Shown: positions 36,158-45,005 of the stretch, in pieces
Position numbering within the stretch: the first letter of the stretch is position 1
Layout: each line of letters starts with the position of its first letter
Source: an uncultured Myxococcales bacterium
Lineage (GTDB): Bacteria; Myxococcota_A; UBA9042
DNA: 64,000 nt
Assembly (NCBI GenBank): GCA_903924465.1
Contig: CAIYBN010000090.1
Location: 1 to 64,000, forward strand
Reading direction: 5' to 3'
Notes under the pieces: model-generated
What the model was told of the DNA's origin: nothing
Seen by the model: the letters and a program-made list of their open reading frames with translations, nothing else
The model's database searches: none
Made by a program: the position numbers and the translations under genes

Positions 36158-36949
36158 TCAATCTGCAGTCGCGATCATGTCAGCGAATTCGACGTCCAAG
36201 CGGAAGGATGGGATTTGCACCGCGCGCGCATCCAAGCGCGGCGGATTCGGCGCGTGCGGCCGCAAAATTCGCACGCACAGCGTCTCGGGCAGCACTTCCA
36301 ACGCCATATTGACGATGCCCGGCTCGTTGTCGACGAGACCAACCAGCGGACCATTCTTGACCAATTCGACCAGCGCGGCGCGCTTGAACGCGACGTCGTC
36401 CAGGTGAAAATCCGGCTTCAGCACCACCTGAGCCTGCGGCGTCATCAGCGGAAAACCGTGCGCGTCGAGACTTTGCAGCACGCCGTGCATCATGCCCGGG
36501 CGGTCGCGGCCGGTCAGATAGACGACGCCCAGGCCAGCGTCGACCAGCCGGTGCGCGAATTCTGCCGCGCCTGCTTCGACGTGATCCAGAGGCTGGAAGG
36601 AATTGGTGAAAAAGCGGTCGCGCCAATAGCTGACAAACCGCTCGCCGAGGTCCTTTTGCGGCAACGAGAGCGCGTCGATGGCTTGGGACGGCGTGTAGTG
36701 CAGATCGTCGAGCGTGAGTTTCTGCACGGCTGCAAGCAATTGCGGCAGCGTATCGCGGTGCGCAGTGGCAAAGCTGTGCAGGATCGCCAGCGTTCGCGGG
36801 CGGTTGTCAAAAAGCGTACCGTCCATGTCCAGTGCGACCCAGGAACGACGCCCATGGGAGCGAGCGGATTCGGCGGTGGCGGCGGACAACAGCCGCTCGA
36901 GAACCCGCGGGGCGGAAAGAAGGGGGGCATGCAGGGCGCGCTCAACCAT
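36158..36949 (-). CDS. HAD-superfamily hydrolase
   Basis: 263 residues from the ATG at 36949 with GGAG upstream; the frame is open further 5' but lacks a better start. Motif I is VALDMDGTLFDNRP (nucleophile Asp and acid/base Asp). Motif II is VVYLTGRDR, then a lysine in VVLKPDFHLDDVAFKRAAL and the acidic motif LVGLVDNEPGIV. A cap insertion of ~75 residues follows motif I. It is probably a phosphatase; the substrate is not inferable. Confidence 0.85.
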   Translation of the reverse strand: MVERALHAPLLSAPRVLERLLSAATAESARSHGRRSWVALDMDGTLFDNRPRTLAILHSFATAHRDTLPQLLAAVQKLTLDDLHYTPSQAIDALSLPQKDLGERFVSYWRDRFFTNSFQPLDHVEAGAAEFAHRLVDAGLGVVYLTGRDRPGMMHGVLQSLDAHGFPLMTPQAQVVLKPDFHLDDVAFKRAALVELVKNGPLVGLVDNEPGIVNMALEVLPETLCVRILRPHAPNPPRLDARAVQIPSFRLDVEFADMIATAD

Positions 36950-37191
36950 CCAGGACTCCGGGAACAAAGGGCAAGGGAGCACCGCCCTGCGCTTCGCAAA
37001 TGCGCGTGGCGGGGTTCGGAGCCTAGCGTCTCGGCCGAGCCGCCGCAACGGTTGCCGGGCAGATTCCTTGTGTAGCGAACAGGAAAGGCGCTTGGCCAGC
37101 CGCCGCGGTTCGACTACGCTGTGCGGCGACGCTTGGCGCAGCGACTCCGGATAGTCACTCCGCACCTGACACGGAAGGGAGGCAGCCTCAG
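36950..37191. other. Divergent intergenic region
   Basis: 242 bp between the HAD gene and the PEGA membrane protein gene. It must carry both promoters, but I see no strong -35/-10 pair and no ORF of interest. AAGGGAGG lies before the 37192 ATG. Confidence 0.4.
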
Positions 37192-38061
37192 ATGTTGTAC
37201 CGCGCACTTTTCACCGTCCAAGTCGGCGTGTTTTTGGCCATTTCCGTTCCGTCGGTTGCCGCACCCGGCAAAAAGGCGGTCAAGGTTCCCGCGGCCGAGG
37301 TCGTTGTTCCTGCGCCAGTGCCGTTGCCAGCGCCGGCGACTGCCGAAGCGCCGCTTGCGTCCGGCGCGCTGATCCTGGTCGTCGATGCGGATACGGACGA
37401 GGCAACCGTCGGTGGTCAGGGCGCGTCGTTGAAAAAAGGCGAGAACAAGCTGGGGCTACCCGCCGGCAAGGTGGCATACGCCGTCAAATTCCCGAGCGGT
37501 CTCGTGGTCAAAGGGGAAGCGTCCGTGCCTCCCGGCGGCGAAGTGCGGGCGGAAGTGTGGTCGGCCGGCAAATTGCTGCTGCACGTCGGTGAAGGCGCCA
37601 AGGTGGAAATCGACGGCAAAGCGGCTCAGGTCGCTTCCGGCCAGGTGCTACAGGAAGCGGGCATCGGTTCTCACACCGTGATCGTGACCCAGCCAGGATT
37701 CATCGGCCGCAAAGCGGCAATCGACGTGACCGGCGGGCATACCACGGAAATCACAGCCAACCTTGAGAAATTCGAGACGCCAGTCGACGACACCCTCGCC
37801 TGGATCGGCATCATCGGCGGCGGGGCGCTCGTCGTCACGGCGCTGGTCATCGACGCCGTCACCCAGTACGACAAGGTCGGCGGTGAAACCACGCGCTGGA
37901 GTCTGCTCGGCGTCGGCACCGCAGGCTTCGTCGGCGGTACGCTTTTGCTCAAGCACAACATGGATGAAGTCGGCACGCCGCCCACGCAGGATGGCACCTT
38001 CAACGTCAAAGTCACACGCTGGGGCAACGGCGCGATGGCGCTCCTCGGCTGGCGGTTCTGA
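37192..38061 (+). CDS. Secreted/membrane protein with PEGA-like domain
   Basis: 289 residues. A signal peptide (LAISVPSVA) is followed by a Pro/Ala-rich linker and a region rich in strand-turn-Gly patterns. A PEGA-like module (GAKVEIDGKAAQVASGQVLQEAGIGSHTVIVTQPG) sits at ~130-165. Two hydrophobic segments come at ~200-220 and ~240-258, separated by a short polar loop. The layout suggests a periplasmic domain anchored by a C-terminal hairpin. The last base of its stop codon is the first base of the phosphatase ATG, so the two are coupled. Confidence 0.72.
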   Translation: MLYRALFTVQVGVFLAISVPSVAAPGKKAVKVPAAEVVVPAPVPLPAPATAEAPLASGALILVVDADTDEATVGGQGASLKKGENKLGLPAGKVAYAVKFPSGLVVKGEASVPPGGEVRAEVWSAGKLLLHVGEGAKVEIDGKAAQVASGQVLQEAGIGSHTVIVTQPGFIGRKAAIDVTGGHTTEITANLEKFETPVDDTLAWIGIIGGGALVVTALVIDAVTQYDKVGGETTRWSLLGVGTAGFVGGTLLLKHNMDEVGTPPTQDGTFNVKVTRWGNGAMALLGWRF

Positions 38062-38519
38062 TGGCATTTGAAATCGATGAAGTGGCCGACGGTTTGTGGG
38101 TCGGTCCGGTGCCGGACTCGCCGGAACGCATTGCACTGCTGCGGGAAAAAGGCATTACCGGGCTTGTCAGCGTGCAGACGGATCGCGATTTGCAGTCCGT
38201 CGGCGTGCCGTGGCCGCTGCTGTGGAAGTTTCTGATGGCACAGGGAATTGCCGCCCATCGCCAGCCGATCGTCGACTTTGACGAAACCGCGTTGGTGCGC
38301 GGCCTGAGTCCGGCGGTTGCCGCTGTTCAGGACATGCGCGCGGACCAACGCATCACGTATCTGCATTGCACCGCCGGCGTGAACCGCTCGCCGACCGTCG
38401 CGATCGCCTGGCTCGTGGTGCACGGAGGCCTGGATCTGGAAACCGCCTGGGAGCAGGTGACGTCGCGTCGGCCATCGGCGCCACACCGCTCAGCATTGGA
38501 AAGATGGCTAAAAAAGTAG
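38061..38519 (+). CDS. Dual-specificity protein phosphatase
   Basis: 152 residues. The active-site loop HCTAGVNRS is the HCX5R signature of cysteine phosphatases, and a general-acid Asp candidate lies in the PIVDFDET segment ahead of it. The size fits a minimal DSP domain without additional parts. The gene overlaps the PEGA protein gene by one base. A regulatory link to that membrane protein is plausible but unproven. Confidence 0.88.
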   Translation: MAFEIDEVADGLWVGPVPDSPERIALLREKGITGLVSVQTDRDLQSVGVPWPLLWKFLMAQGIAAHRQPIVDFDETALVRGLSPAVAAVQDMRADQRITYLHCTAGVNRSPTVAIAWLVVHGGLDLETAWEQVTSRRPSAPHRSALERWLKK

Positions 38520-38557
38520 TGATTGCCTAGAGATGTGACGCTGCTGCCAAACCATCA

Positions 38558-38585
38558 TTGCCGTCGAACGCGGCGCGTGTATGCT
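38558..38585 (+). promoter_or_regulatory. Possible promoter of the second radical SAM gene
   Basis: TTGCCG, 16-bp spacer, TATGCT. The upstream in-frame ATG at 38581 would fall inside the -10, so translation from 38617 is more likely. Confidence 0.35.
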
Positions 38586-38616
38586 CCAAGAGCGTTTCGT
38601 TGTGCGCGGATGGGTC

Positions 38617-40302
38617 ATGGCTGAGCCGAATTTGCAAGTTGAAGTCCAGCTCGGCCACTTGTGCAACAACCGGTGTGTGTTCTGCGTGAGCGGTCAGCTG
38701 AGTGAAGCGAAGCGTGCGCCGCAATTGCCAGCCGAGCCGATCCGCCAACAAATCCAAGCGGCACGGCAGTCGGGCGCGACGAAAATGACGTTCCTGGGAG
38801 GCGAGCCGACGATGCAGCGCTCGTTTTTCGACTTGTTGCAGTTCGCCGTGGATCTCGATTTCCAGGAAATCGTCATTTTCACCAACGGCACTATGACGCC
38901 GCGTGAATCCTTCCGCAAACGCGCGCTGGACATTCTCGCAGGCCTGGGCGCGGACATGCGCAGCCGGGTGATTTGGCGTTTTTCACTGCAAGGCGGCACC
39001 CGTGACGAGCACGACGCGACGACGATGAATCCGGGCGCCTGGGATCGGATTGTCCAGAGCATGGACGCGTTGAAAGGCATCGGCGCGCGCCTGACGGGCA
39101 ACATGTGCGTTGTCGAATCGAACTGGCGGTCCATCGACACGCTGGCGGACATGGCCGAGGCCTATGGCTTTGAGAACCTGCACTTGGACATGGTGCGACC
39201 GCGCGACGCGGGCGCGCGAACGGATGCGCATCTGCGCGCGATCATGGTGCGGTACACCGAGATGGCGCCCAAGTTTGCCGAGCTGCTGGCGCGTTGCGAC
39301 GAGAAACTGGGCGCGGATTTTGACCTGAATTTCGGCAATGTGCCGTATTGTACCGCGCCGCTGATCAGTCATCGCATCCACCACGACGGCGAATTGACCG
39401 TGACGGTGGCTGCCGATGGCGAAGGTGGCACGCAACTCGGCTTCAACAAGTACGAAGACAAGCGTGCGGACAAGCACAAACCGCTGGGCTGCGAGCGCTG
39501 CGTGTTCAATCACTCTTGCTCCGGCGTCTTCGACAAGTATCGGGAATTCTTCGGTGACGACGAGTTTCGGCCCATCAGCGTGGACGAATTGTGGCGGAGC
39601 GACACGGCTGGCCACCATTTCATGCTGCTCGCGCGGCACGCGATCGAGATGCTGGCGCGGCAAGGCGCGTGGCGGATCACCCGGACCAACGACACGACGG
39701 TGGAAATCGAAGTGGCGGTGCCGGTGCACGCCAGTGAACCCGAAGGTCCGCAATGGCGCCTCAGTTTGCGTCGTCCCGGGCGACGTGGCGCGCATGTCGG
39801 CTGGTACGCGGTCGCCAGTGATCGCCTGGAAGCAGCGTTTTTTGGCCCGAATCCACATGCGAATGACGCGATCGACCGTGTGAACGACGCGCTGCAGCGT
39901 CTGGCGGCCGCGCTGGGGACAACGCTTCCCCAAGTCAACGCGGATGCGCTGGCGCGCGCGTGGCAACGGCAACAGCAGCAGCAGGCGCTGGCCATGCAGC
40001 GGGAAACGCAGGCCTGGCGTCACTTGGCGGGCGTAGCGGATCGTCTGCGCGCCGAGCCGCTGGCCGATCTGCGTCCGGGGGCGCTGCGCAAACATGTGGA
40101 TCAGGTGGCGATGGACCTGGAATTCGCCGGACCGAGCGGCCGCCTGACGTTGACGGTGCTCGCTGGCGAAGCGCCGGATGGTCGATTTCGTCCGCGTTTT
40201 CAGCATGTTGCGGATGGGTTGAGCGCCGTTGCGGTTGCGCAATTCAGTCAAGCATTGGGTCGACGGCTGCGTGGCGTGCAGGTCGCCAGTCCGACCGTCT
40301 GA
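38617..40302 (+). CDS. Radical SAM protein with C-terminal extension
   Basis: 561 residues from the ATG at 38617. The cluster motif CNNRCVFC is near residue 15, followed by GGEPTMQRSFF and the usual TIM-barrel strands. A Cys group CERCVFNHSCSG at ~300-312 looks like an auxiliary-cluster (SPASM-like) site. Beyond ~350 the protein has an extra ~210-residue domain I do not recognise, including a Gln-rich helix (WQRQQQQQALAMQ). Such proteins often modify peptides or act in cofactor synthesis, but no precursor peptide is obvious unless it is the 40-residue protein that follows. Confidence 0.85.
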   Translation: MAEPNLQVEVQLGHLCNNRCVFCVSGQLSEAKRAPQLPAEPIRQQIQAARQSGATKMTFLGGEPTMQRSFFDLLQFAVDLDFQEIVIFTNGTMTPRESFRKRALDILAGLGADMRSRVIWRFSLQGGTRDEHDATTMNPGAWDRIVQSMDALKGIGARLTGNMCVVESNWRSIDTLADMAEAYGFENLHLDMVRPRDAGARTDAHLRAIMVRYTEMAPKFAELLARCDEKLGADFDLNFGNVPYCTAPLISHRIHHDGELTVTVAADGEGGTQLGFNKYEDKRADKHKPLGCERCVFNHSCSGVFDKYREFFGDDEFRPISVDELWRSDTAGHHFMLLARHAIEMLARQGAWRITRTNDTTVEIEVAVPVHASEPEGPQWRLSLRRPGRRGAHVGWYAVASDRLEAAFFGPNPHANDAIDRVNDALQRLAAALGTTLPQVNADALARAWQRQQQQQALAMQRETQAWRHLAGVADRLRAEPLADLRPGALRKHVDQVAMDLEFAGPSGRLTLTVLAGEAPDGRFRPRFQHVADGLSAVAVAQFSQALGRRLRGVQVASPTV

Positions 40303-40360
40303 ATCCGCGCTGCAAACTGCCAGCAGTTTCCATCGCTTTGGCAAAATGCGATCGAATTTC

Positions 40361-40388
40361 TTGCGGTTACAAAAACCGATCGTACTGT
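40361..40388 (+). promoter_or_regulatory. Possible promoter of the 40-residue membrane peptide gene
   Basis: TTGCGG, 16-bp spacer, TACTGT. A transcript from ~40395 would leave ~23 nt before the ATG. Confidence 0.35.
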
Positions 40389-40417
40389 CGCCCTCGGGTT
40401 CGTACCGGAGGTGTCAG

Positions 40418-40540
40418 ATGGGTAGCGCAGTTCTGATTGGCACAATTGCCAGTGGCGTCGGCTTGGCGGTTTTGACGGCACGCGTGAGTCTCGCGGCGCT
40501 GGTGAATGCGATGCCGCAGAAGCACAAGAAGATCGCGTAG
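40418..40540 (+). CDS. 40-residue single-span membrane peptide
   Basis: The ATG follows a strong GGAGG at the right distance. The product is one hydrophobic helix (VLIGTIASGVGLAVLTARVSL) and a basic tail ending PQKHKKIA, which predicts a small membrane protein with the positive end in the cytoplasm. I do not recognise a family. A possible promoter precedes it, so it may be transcribed on its own. Confidence 0.55.
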   Translation: MGSAVLIGTIASGVGLAVLTARVSLAALVNAMPQKHKKIA

Positions 40541-40563
40541 TTTTGGATCGGCGGCGGCGATCG

Positions 40564-41841
40564 CTAGGCCCGGAAGACGACCTTACCGCGAAACACCGTC
40601 AAGATCGTGCGCCCAGTCAATTCCCGGCCCCATAGCACGGTATTGCGGCTCTTCGACTTGTTGGTCGTGGCATCGAGCGTCCATTTCGCTTGCGGGTCCA
40701 GCAGCGTCAGGTCGGCAGCCGCGCCGGATTCGATCCGCCCGTCGCCCATGTTCAGCACCCGCCGCGGACCGCGCGTGAGTGCATTCAGCGCCACCGGCAG
40801 CGCCAGCTCGCCCGCGCGCACGCACGCCAGCACTTGTGCGAGCGTGGTCTGGATGGCAATCGCCCCTGACGCCGCGTAGTCGAACTCCAGCGCCTTGCCG
40901 GCGATGTTGACCGGCATGTGATCGCTGCAAATCGCGTCAATGGTGCCGTCCGCCAGACCCGCGAGCAACGCCAATCGGTCGGCTTCTGTGCGCAAGGGCG
41001 CGACGAGCTTCAGGTTCACGTCGTAGTCGACCATCGCTGCATCGGTCAGCGTCAAGTGCCAAGGGGTGACGCTTGCAGTGACGCGAATGCCTTCGGCCTT
41101 GGCGGCGCGAATCAGGTCCACGGACTTGGCGGTTGTCACGCGGGCGAAATGCAGTCTGGAATGAGCCAGTTGCGTCACAGCGATGTCGCGCGCGACTGTC
41201 ACGTGCTCCGCCGCCGCGGGAATCCCGCGCATGCCCAGGCGCGTGGACCACGGCCCTTCGTGGATCGTCCCCGTCCCGGCCAAGTCCGGATCGATCGCGT
41301 GGGTGAAAATCGGCCGGTCAAAGCCGCGCGCATACTCCAGAGCACGGCGCAACAGGCGTGCGGACGTCATCGGCCGATCGCCGTCGCCAAAGCACACTGC
41401 GCCTGCTTCACTCATCTCGCCCATCGGCGCCAGCGTTTCGCCCTTCAAACGGTGGCTGAGCGCGCCCTGAGGCAGCACGTCGCAATGGCCGTACTCGCGG
41501 GCGCGCCGCAGGATCAGCTCCGTCACCGCATGGTCGTCGTTACCGGGCGTCGTGTCCGGATTGACGACAACAGCTGTGAAGCCACCGGCGTTCGCCGCGT
41601 CGGACAGGGAAATCAGGTCTTCCTCGTGTTCATCACCCGGCTCGCGTGCGCACGCCCGCAGGTCGACAAAGCCCGGCGCCAGAATCAGGCCGTTGCAGGC
41701 AAAGACTTCCTCATCGCGGACCGGCAAGTGAGCGCCGATCGCCGCAATCCGACCGTTCGCGATCAGCACGTCGGTGAGCGGACCGATGCCGGTCTCGCTG
41801 TCGAACACGCGCACTTGACGCAGAAGCAGTTGTTGACTCAT
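40564..41841 (-). CDS. pyrX: Non-catalytic dihydroorotase homologue (PyrX/PyrC')
   Basis: 425 residues, clearly class I dihydroorotase by fold (PGFVDLRACAREPG, IHEGPWSTRLGMRGIPAAAE, GLADGTIDAICSDHMP). The metal-binding HxH of active enzymes (DxHxHxREPG) is Arg62 and Cys64 here. The second His of the HxxH motif is Arg (HFAR), and PHHL reads PWHL. Such inactive homologues are known from Pseudomonas, where PyrC' holds the aspartate transcarbamoylase dodecamer together. Position right after pyrB supports that role. An active dihydroorotase should exist elsewhere in the genome. Confidence 0.88.
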   Translation of the reverse strand: MSQQLLLRQVRVFDSETGIGPLTDVLIANGRIAAIGAHLPVRDEEVFACNGLILAPGFVDLRACAREPGDEHEEDLISLSDAANAGGFTAVVVNPDTTPGNDDHAVTELILRRAREYGHCDVLPQGALSHRLKGETLAPMGEMSEAGAVCFGDGDRPMTSARLLRRALEYARGFDRPIFTHAIDPDLAGTGTIHEGPWSTRLGMRGIPAAAEHVTVARDIAVTQLAHSRLHFARVTTAKSVDLIRAAKAEGIRVTASVTPWHLTLTDAAMVDYDVNLKLVAPLRTEADRLALLAGLADGTIDAICSDHMPVNIAGKALEFDYAASGAIAIQTTLAQVLACVRAGELALPVALNALTRGPRRVLNMGDGRIESGAAADLTLLDPQAKWTLDATTNKSKSRNTVLWGRELTGRTILTVFRGKVVFRA

Positions 41842-41853
41842 CCAGGCCTCCTG

Positions 41854-42849
41854 CTAACCCTGCGGCTCAAGCCCGCGACTCGCTGCGACCAAGTACAGCA
41901 CCGCCATCCGCACAGCCACGCCGTTTTCCACCTGTTGCAGAATCACCGACTGGTCACCATCGGCCACTTCCGGGGCGATTTCCACGCCGCGGTTCATCGG
42001 CCCCGGGTGCATCACCAGCGCGCCGGGCTTGGCCAGCTTCAGCCGTTTCTCATCCAGGCCAAAGAAGCGGTGGTACTCGTGCGACGACGGAATCAGGTCA
42101 TTGCCCTGTCGTTCCCGCTGGATTCGCAGCATCATCACTGCGTCCGCACCTTCCATCGCCGGCTCCACCCGCGGCCAGGCAGTGCAGCCCAGTTGTTCAA
42201 TCGCGTGCGGCAGCATCGTCGCCGGCCCCGCGACGTGAACGTCCGCACCGAGTTTTTGCAGGCCAAAGATGTTGGAGCGCGCCACGCGGGAGTGCGCAAT
42301 GTCACCGACAATCGCCACTTTCTTGCCGCGCAAGTCGCCGAGCCGCTCGCGCAGCGTGAACATGTCCAGCAGCCCTTGGGTCGGATGCTCGTGCGAGCCG
42401 TCACCCGCGTTGACGATGCCGCAGTTCACCGTGCGGGCCAGCAAAGCCGGCGCGCCCGAGCAGCTGTGACGGATGATGATGATGTCCGGCGCCATCGCTT
42501 CCAAATTCCGCGCGGTGTCGATGAGCGTTTCGCCCTTGGCCAAGGACGACGAGGAAGCCGTGAAGCTCATGGTATCCGCGGACAACCGCTTGGCGGCCAA
42601 CTCGAAGCTCATGCGCGTCCGCGTCGAATTCTCAACAAAGAACGTCAGCACCGTCACGCCGCGCAACGTCGGGAGCTTCTTGATGCGCCGGGCGTTCACC
42701 GCCTTCATGTGCGCGGCCAGATCCAGAATGTGGAGAATTTGCTCCGCGCTCAGGTGTTCAAGGCCGAGCAAATGGCGCAACGGTTCCTGCGGCGCTTGCG
42801 GCAAACTGTCGGCGCCCGGCGTGTGACCTGGTTCAACCTGCGGCAGCAT
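41854..42849 (-). CDS. pyrB: Aspartate carbamoyltransferase catalytic chain
   Basis: 331 residues. The enzyme joins carbamoyl phosphate and aspartate in pyrimidine synthesis. Motifs are complete: carbamoyl phosphate site ENSTRTRMSFE, catalytic-loop SSSSLAKGETL, DGSHEHPTQ, and the domain-closing HPGPMNRGVE. The N-terminal ~35 residues before the core are longer than in the E. coli enzyme, as in Pseudomonas-type ATCases, where the extension helps form the complex with PyrC'. No pyrI regulatory-chain gene is present. Confidence 0.95.
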   Translation of the reverse strand: MLPQVEPGHTPGADSLPQAPQEPLRHLLGLEHLSAEQILHILDLAAHMKAVNARRIKKLPTLRGVTVLTFFVENSTRTRMSFELAAKRLSADTMSFTASSSSLAKGETLIDTARNLEAMAPDIIIIRHSCSGAPALLARTVNCGIVNAGDGSHEHPTQGLLDMFTLRERLGDLRGKKVAIVGDIAHSRVARSNIFGLQKLGADVHVAGPATMLPHAIEQLGCTAWPRVEPAMEGADAVMMLRIQRERQGNDLIPSSHEYHRFFGLDEKRLKLAKPGALVMHPGPMNRGVEIAPEVADGDQSVILQQVENGVAVRMAVLYLVAASRGLEPQG

Positions 42850-42864
42850 CGGAGCCTCGTTGGA

Positions 42865-43464
42865 TCAAGGGTTTTTGGGACGGACCATGACGCTGTGCAG
42901 GCGGTTTTGCCCGTCCACGCACAGTTCAGCGGACTCGTTGCGCGCCACGTCCAGCTTGCGACCGGTCAGGTCCGCTGCCACCGGCAACTCCCGACCGCCG
43001 CGATCGGCCATGACCACCAGCCGCACTGCTTCCGGTCGGCCGAAGTCCATCAGCACGTTCAGCGCCGCGCGAATCGTCCGGCCGGTGTACAGCACGTCAT
43101 CGACCAGCAGCACGCGTTGGCCGCTCACGTCGCCGGGCAGCCGGGTCACGCCTTCCACCGCGCGCGGACCTTTCAGCCACGTGTCGTCGCGGTACAGCGT
43201 CACGTCGATCGTGCCCAGTTCGGGCATCCAACCGAAGTCGCGGGCGATCACGTCCGCCAGCTCCCTCGCCAACGCCACGCCGCCGCGCTGGATGCCGCAA
43301 AGCCACGGTTTCGGGCGATCCGCTGGTGCCAACTCCACATCGCGCGGCCAGGCCATCGCTTGGATGTCAGCGGCCATTTGCGTCAGCACGGCGTCAATCG
43401 CCGCACGATCGAGCAGCACGCGCGCATCGGTCGGCAAATCACTGGCGCTCAGAAGTTGTCGCAT
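42865..43464 (-). CDS. pyrR: Bifunctional pyr operon regulator/uracil phosphoribosyltransferase
   Basis: 199 residues from the ATG at 43464 (CCGGAGG upstream). The PRPP-binding loop VLLVDDVLYTGRTIRAAL is intact. IQRGGVALAREL and DVTLYRDD match PyrR rather than other phosphoribosyltransferases. In Bacillus, PyrR attenuates pyr transcription by binding mRNA in response to UMP. No antiterminator/terminator pair is evident between pyrR and pyrB (15 bp), so any RNA target would lie upstream in or before lepB. It overlaps lepB by 16 bp. Confidence 0.92.
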   Translation of the reverse strand: MRQLLSASDLPTDARVLLDRAAIDAVLTQMAADIQAMAWPRDVELAPADRPKPWLCGIQRGGVALARELADVIARDFGWMPELGTIDVTLYRDDTWLKGPRAVEGVTRLPGDVSGQRVLLVDDVLYTGRTIRAALNVLMDFGRPEAVRLVVMADRGGRELPVAADLTGRKLDVARNESAELCVDGQNRLHSVMVRPKNP

Positions 43465-44570
43465 GTGCCTCCGGGGGCGCTCTGATGCACCAAGCTGAAC
43501 ATCCGGCTCATGTCTGGCGCGCAGAGCCATTCGCAATTCTGATCCTGCGTGGCAAACCACAGCACGCCCGCTTTGCCTTTGATGGTGTCCATCGGAATCA
43601 GGCCGAAAAACCGGCTGTCCTGCGAGTTGTCGCGGTTGTCGCCCATGCCGAGCACGTAGCCCGGAGGCACGACGAAGTCCGGAAAATCCTTGTTCGCGGG
43701 CAGCGAATAGATCGCCGCGTTCTCTTCCGCGCTCGTCGGCACCGTCGCCGTGGGCCAATCCGGCCGACCATCCCAGGAGGATTCCCCCGGTCGCGCAATG
43801 TGATGCTGCGTCGTGTAGACCACGCCGTCCAGGCACTCCCGCGCCATCTCGCAGCGCGCCCCCGAGTCTTTCTGGCCGCAATCCGCGCTCTCGCCGATCA
43901 CCTTGCGCGGAATCGCCTTGCCGTTGATATGCAGCACGTTGTCGATCAGTCGAATCCGGTCGCCCGGCACGCCAATCACGCGCTTGATCAGATCCTTGTC
44001 TTCCGAGCCCGAGCCGTCCTTGTATGGATATTCGAACACGACGATTTCGCCGCGATGCGGTTCGCGCAGCGTCAGGAATTTCACCCGGGTAAACGGAATC
44101 TTCAGGCCGTACAGGAACTTGTTGACGAAGAGATGGTCGTGCACCTGCAAGGATGGAATCATCGAGCCGGTTGGAATCTTGAACGCTTCGAACACAAAGA
44201 TCCGGATCAGGAGCGTCAGTACCACGGCCCAGACGATCGAATCGAAGTACTCACGCGTCGCCGATTTGCGCCACTTGCCGAGATGCCGGTCGAGCGCCTG
44301 ATCAAACGGTTCCGCGACCGCCAGCAGCGCGTGGGTATCTTTCGACTTCTGCTTGAGCAGGTCGTGCAGCGCTTGCCACTGACTTTCCAGGCCCTGCGCG
44401 ACCTCATCGGACAATTGCTTGCGGTATTTGCGCAGCAGCCGACCGCCGGATTCATCCAGGTACGTGCAGCGTTCGCGCAGTTCTGCGTGAAACCGCTTGC
44501 GTTTCGCCGGATCAGTCGGAATTAGCGGTGGCGCGTCGGGCGTTTCGGATGGGGAGCGGGGCTGCGACAT
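43449..44570 (-). CDS. lepB: Signal peptidase I
   Basis: 373 residues from the ATG at 44570 (GAGGAG upstream). LepB removes signal peptides of exported proteins on the outer face of the inner membrane. The catalytic Ser is in IPTGSMIPSL, the catalytic Lys in DKDLIKRVIGVPGD, and box E is GDNRDNSQDSRFFG. One membrane span precedes the serine. The N-terminal ~110 residues are a charged cytoplasmic extension with coiled-coil character, longer than usual. It leads the lepB-pyrR-pyrB-pyrX run. Confidence 0.95.
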   Translation of the reverse strand: MSQPRSPSETPDAPPLIPTDPAKRKRFHAELRERCTYLDESGGRLLRKYRKQLSDEVAQGLESQWQALHDLLKQKSKDTHALLAVAEPFDQALDRHLGKWRKSATREYFDSIVWAVVLTLLIRIFVFEAFKIPTGSMIPSLQVHDHLFVNKFLYGLKIPFTRVKFLTLREPHRGEIVVFEYPYKDGSGSEDKDLIKRVIGVPGDRIRLIDNVLHINGKAIPRKVIGESADCGQKDSGARCEMARECLDGVVYTTQHHIARPGESSWDGRPDWPTATVPTSAEENAAIYSLPANKDFPDFVVPPGYVLGMGDNRDNSQDSRFFGLIPMDTIKGKAGVLWFATQDQNCEWLCAPDMSRMFSLVHQSAPGGTCDNF

Positions 44571-44658
44571 GAACTCCTCAAGGTCCCAAGGCCGGGGGAG
44601 CGTAGCCGTCCGCTGGGGCAGTTGCAACAGCAGCGGCGCCCGATCCATTCCGCGTGCC

Positions 44659-44687
44659 TTGACATGCGCCGTGTGCCGCGCCATACG
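44659..44687 (+). promoter_or_regulatory. Promoter of zapA
   Basis: Perfect TTGACA, 17-bp spacer, weak CATACG. A GAGGAG ribosome site and the ATG at 44706 follow. Confidence 0.5.
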
Positions 44688-44705
44688 GGAACTGAGGAGC
44701 CACCG

Positions 44706-45005
44706 ATGAGCAAAGCCGTCAAAGTCACATTGCAGGGCAAGACTTTCACGCTGCAAACCGATGAGGACGAGTCGCACATTCTGGCCTCAGCGGCGTTGGT
44801 CAACGACCGGATCGACGCGCTGCGCAAGAAAGCGGCGCTGCCGGAAAGCACGTTGGCGATGCTCGTCGGCATGGAATTGGCCGGCGAACTGTTGAAAGCG
44901 CAAGGTTCCGGTGAGCGGTTCGCGCCGCTGAAGACGCGAGCGGAGCGGTTGCGCGACCGGCTGAAGTCGTCGCTCTCGTCGCGCGGAGCCGGCAATGGCG
45001 GGTGA
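44706..45005 (+). CDS. zapA: Cell division protein ZapA
   Basis: 99 residues. ZapA cross-links FtsZ protofilaments at the division ring. The N-terminal strand region VKVTLQGKTFTLQTDEDE and the following helix with VNDRIDALRK are typical, and the coiled-coil tail is basic. It overlaps the cyclo-ligase gene by 11 bp. In Proteobacteria zapA is also commonly linked to this cyclo-ligase gene, but there is no room here for the 6S RNA that sits between them in gammaproteobacteria. Confidence 0.88.
   Translation: MSKAVKVTLQGKTFTLQTDEDESHILASAALVNDRIDALRKKAALPESTLAMLVGMELAGELLKAQGSGERFAPLKTRAERLRDRLKSSLSSRGAGNGG

Noticed and set aside
42850-42864. PyrR attenuator between pyrR and pyrB
   Set aside because: The gap is 15 bp, too short for an antiterminator/terminator pair.
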